Of a stretch of DNA of 6,377 nt, positions 4,402 to 6,377 are shown piece after piece; position 1 is the stretch's first letter, and every line of letters begins with the position of its first letter. The notes beneath the pieces are model-generated. The model was not told where the DNA came from. It saw only the letters and a list, made by a program, of their open reading frames with translations, and did no database searches. Source of the DNA: Rhodocyclaceae bacterium (GTDB lineage Bacteria; Pseudomonadota; Gammaproteobacteria; Burkholderiales; Rhodocyclaceae); NCBI GenBank assembly GCA_027325905.1, contig DAIEEM010000149.1, positions 1-6,377 of the forward strand. The letters run 5' to 3'. The position numbers and the translations under genes were made by a program.

Positions 4402-6377
4402 TGGCGCCGGCGACCGCGGCAACGGGGAAGATGCCGGCGCAGGCGCTGGTCGAACTCCAGGCGATTCTCGAGAACGCCACCGTCGGCATCCTGTTCTCGC
4501 GTAACCGCAAGCTGGTGCAGGCCAATACGCTGTGCGCCGAGATGTTCGGCTACCGCCACGACGAGTTCGTCGGCATGGCCGGGCAGGATCTCTACCCCTC
4601 TGCGGACGACTATGCGGCGGTCGGGCGCGAGGCCGGCCCCGTCCTTGCCGCCGGCAAGGCCTATCAGGCCGAGATGCAGATGCGGCGCCAGGACGGTTCG
4701 CTGTTCTGGTGCCGCTTCTCGGCCAAGTCCGTCGATCCGCACAGCAGCCATGCCGGCACCATCTGGATCATGGAGGACGTGACCGAGGACCGCGTGATGC
4801 GCGACGCCCTTGAGCAGTCCACCGCCGAGCTCGGCGCCATCTTCGACGCCGCCCTGATCGGCATCACCGTGCTGCGCGAGCGCCGCATCGTGCGCTGCAA
4901 TCCGCGCTTCGAGGAGCTGTTCGGCTACGGCCCCGGCGCGATGGCGGGCAAATCGATCCGCATCGCCTTCCCGACCGAGGAAGAGTTCGCGGCGATGGCC
5001 GCCGTCTATCAGCAGTTGCGTGACGGCAGTCCGCATCGGCGCGAACAACTGTTGGCGCGCCAGGACGGCAGCGGTTTCTGGGCGCGCATCAGCGGCCGCG
5101 CCTTCGATCCGGCACGGCCCGAAGGTGGATCGGTCTGGCTGGTCGAGGACATCAGCGACGAGCGCGAAGCCGAGGCGAAGATTCGCAACGCGCTGGCCGA
5201 GCAGGAGATGATCTTCGACAATGCCGCGGTCGGCATCCTGTTCGTGCGCAACCGCCATGTCCAGCGCTGCAACCGGCGCCTCGAGGAAATCTGCGGCTGG
5301 CGGGCGGGCGAACTCGTCGGCCGCTCGACGCGCGTTTTCTTCGCCGGCGAGAACGACTACCTGGTGTTCGGCACGCAGGCCTACGATGTCATCCTGCGCG
5401 GCCTCGTCTTCATCGGCGAGCAGCGTGTGGTGAAGAAGGACGGCGGCCCGTTCTGGGTGCGCTTGACCGGCCGCCGCGTCGGCGGCGACAGCCACAACTT
5501 CGACATCATCTGGATCTTTGAGGACGTTACCGAGCGGCGCCAGGCGCAGGAAGACCTGATGCGCACGCGCGACGAACTCGAAGTGCGGGTGGTCGAACGC
5601 ACCGCCGAGCTCGCCAGCGCCAACGCCCAGTTGCAGGGCGAAATCTACGAGCGCATGCAGGCCGAGCAGCGCATCTGGCACGTCGCCCACCACGACGCCC
5701 TGACCGGGCTGCCCAACCGCGCGCTGCTGCTCGACCGCCTCGGCCAGGGGCTGATGCAGGCGGCGCGCTACGACAGCCGCGTCGCCGTGCTGTTCCTCGA
5801 CCTCGACCGCTTCAAGAGCGTCAACGATACGCTCGGCCACCATATCGGCGATGAACTGCTCAAGCACGTCGCCGATCGCCTGCGCGCCGTGGTGCGCGCC
5901 GTCGACACCGTTTCGCGCCTCGGCGGTGACGAGTTCGTCGTCGTCCTGCAGGAGATCGCCGGCGCCGAGGACGCCGTGCTGGTGGCCGAGAAGATCCTCA
6001 ATGCGCTGGCGTCGGCGGTGCGCATCGACGGCCACGAGCTGCGCGCGACGCCGTCGATCGGCATCAGCCTCTATCCTGAGGACGGCGCCGACGTCTATGC
6101 GCTGATGAAGAACGCCGACACGGCGATGTATCACGCCAAGGACCAGGGCCGCAACAACTTCCAGTTCTTCATGCCGCGCATGAACACCGAGGCCGAGCGC
6201 TTCTTCAAGCTCGAACACCGCCTGCGCGGCGCCATCGACGGCGGCGAACTGCGCCTGCATTACCAGCCGCTCGTCGACCTGCACCAGGGGTGCGTCTGCG
6301 GCATGGAGGCCCTGGTGCGCTGGCAGGATCCGGAACAGGGCCTGATCGCGCCGGGCGAGTTCATTCCCGTCGCTGAG
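4401..6377 (+). CDS. PAS-PAS-PAS-GGDEF-EAL c-di-GMP cyclase/phosphodiesterase (3' end missing)
   Basis: The frame is open for 659 codons to the window edge. It has no signal peptide or membrane segment, so it is likely a cytoplasmic sensor. Three PAS domains (about 19-136, 143-262 and 269-385) share an opening such as IFDNAAVGI, a central DGSxFWxR-like strand and a closing WxxEDxTxxR. A coiled coil (about 376-425) leads to a GGDEF domain (about 427-590) with [21 protein letters not shown] and the intact active-site loop GGDEF at 508-512. The inhibitory site RxxD (R499-D502) sits exactly five residues before that loop, so product feedback is expected. The EAL domain begins near 600 with HYQPLVDL and the signature EALVRW (E636-W641); its other catalytic residues lie outside the window. 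The family makes c-di-GMP with GGDEF and degrades it with EAL. Which activity dominates cannot be judged here. The start at 4401 has GGAGG 4 nt upstream and overlaps the remnant's stop. Confidence 0.93.
   Translation, partial: MAPATAATGKMPAQALVELQAILENATVGILFSRNRKLVQANTLCAEMFGYRHDEFVGMAGQDLYPSADDYAAVGREAGPVLAAGKAYQAEMQMRRQDGSLFWCRFSAKSVDPHSSHAGTIWIMEDVTEDRVMRDALEQSTAELGAIFDAALIGITVLRERRIVRCNPRFEELFGYGPGAMAGKSIRIAFPTEEEFAAMAAVYQQLRDGSPHRREQLLARQDGSGFWARISGRAFDPARPEGGSVWLVEDISDEREAEAKIRNALAEQEMIFDNAAVGILFVRNRHVQRCNRRLEEICGWRAGELVGRSTRVFFAGENDYLVFGTQAYDVILRGLVFIGEQRVVKKDGGPFWVRLTGRRVGGDSHNFDIIWIFEDVTERRQAQEDLMRTRDELEVRVVERTAELASANAQLQGEIYERMQAEQRIWHVAHHDALTGLPNRALLLDRLGQGLMQAARYDSRVAVLFLDLDRFKSVNDTLGHHIGDELLKHVADRLRAVVRAVDTVSRLGGDEFVVVLQEIAGAEDAVLVAEKILNALASAVRIDGHELRATPSIGISLYPEDGADVYALMKNADTAMYHAKDQGRNNFQFFMPRMNTEAERFFKLEHRLRGAIDGGELRLHYQPLVDLHQGCVCGMEALVRWQDPEQGLIAPGEFIPVAE
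4455..5555 (+). repeat. Three tandem PAS-coding units within the c-di-GMP gene
   Basis: Units lie at about 4455-4808, 4827-5186 and 5205-5555. Units 1 and 3 share the 15-base GTCGGCATCCTGTTC at 4482 and 5229. They also share near-identical stretches coding for IWI-EDVTE at 4761-4788 and 5508-5535. Unit 2 keeps the same protein pattern but is more divergent. This points to duplication inside the gene. Confidence 0.7.

Noticed and set aside
4209..6284. Open minus-strand frame of 691 codons opposite the c-di-GMP gene
   Set aside because: The plus strand encodes unmistakable PAS, GGDEF and EAL motifs. The reverse frame is rich in Ala, Asp, Val, His and Leu without a recognisable domain, as expected when GC-biased codons are read backwards.

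Overview
The window is GC-rich, densely packed bacterial DNA with every gene on the + strand. Codon choice, the almost universal G/C third positions and the family mix (two-component, SpoIIE phosphatase, PAS-GGDEF-EAL) suggest a proteobacterium. A betaproteobacterium of Rhodocyclaceae type is my best guess, but it is an inference from style rather than from a marker gene. No RNA gene, insertion sequence, CRISPR array or convincing terminator was seen.

Region 1 (1-2709) is a signalling cassette. It holds the tail of a sensor histidine kinase, a receiver domain fused to an RsbW-like ATP-binding domain (overlapping the kinase by ATGA), and a receiver-PAS-SpoIIE (PP2C-type) phosphatase. A kinase and an opposing phosphatase, each under its own receiver domain and both next to a histidine kinase, look like the two enzymatic halves of a partner-switching system. 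The STAS-domain antagonist they would act on is not in the window. The phosphatase gene has no Shine-Dalgarno sequence but has a perfect TATAAT ending 7 nt before its second ATG, which suggests a leaderless transcript.

Region 2 (2710-4401) holds a DUF4202-family protein of unknown function, with its own TATAAT box and a good ribosome binding site. Next comes a 3-hydroxyisobutyrate dehydrogenase / tartronate semialdehyde reductase family enzyme. After it lies a 30-codon frame that looks like a collapsed second copy of that enzyme: its N-terminal nucleotide-binding loop joined to what may be its last residues.

Region 3 (4401-6377) is the first 659 codons of a c-di-GMP enzyme with three tandem PAS domains, a coiled coil, a GGDEF domain with intact active and inhibitory sites, and the start of an EAL domain. 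It runs off the right edge.

Taken together, the window combines a phosphorylation-driven switch with a c-di-GMP enzyme, separated by two metabolic or unknown genes. A regulatory connection between them is possible but is not shown by the sequence.
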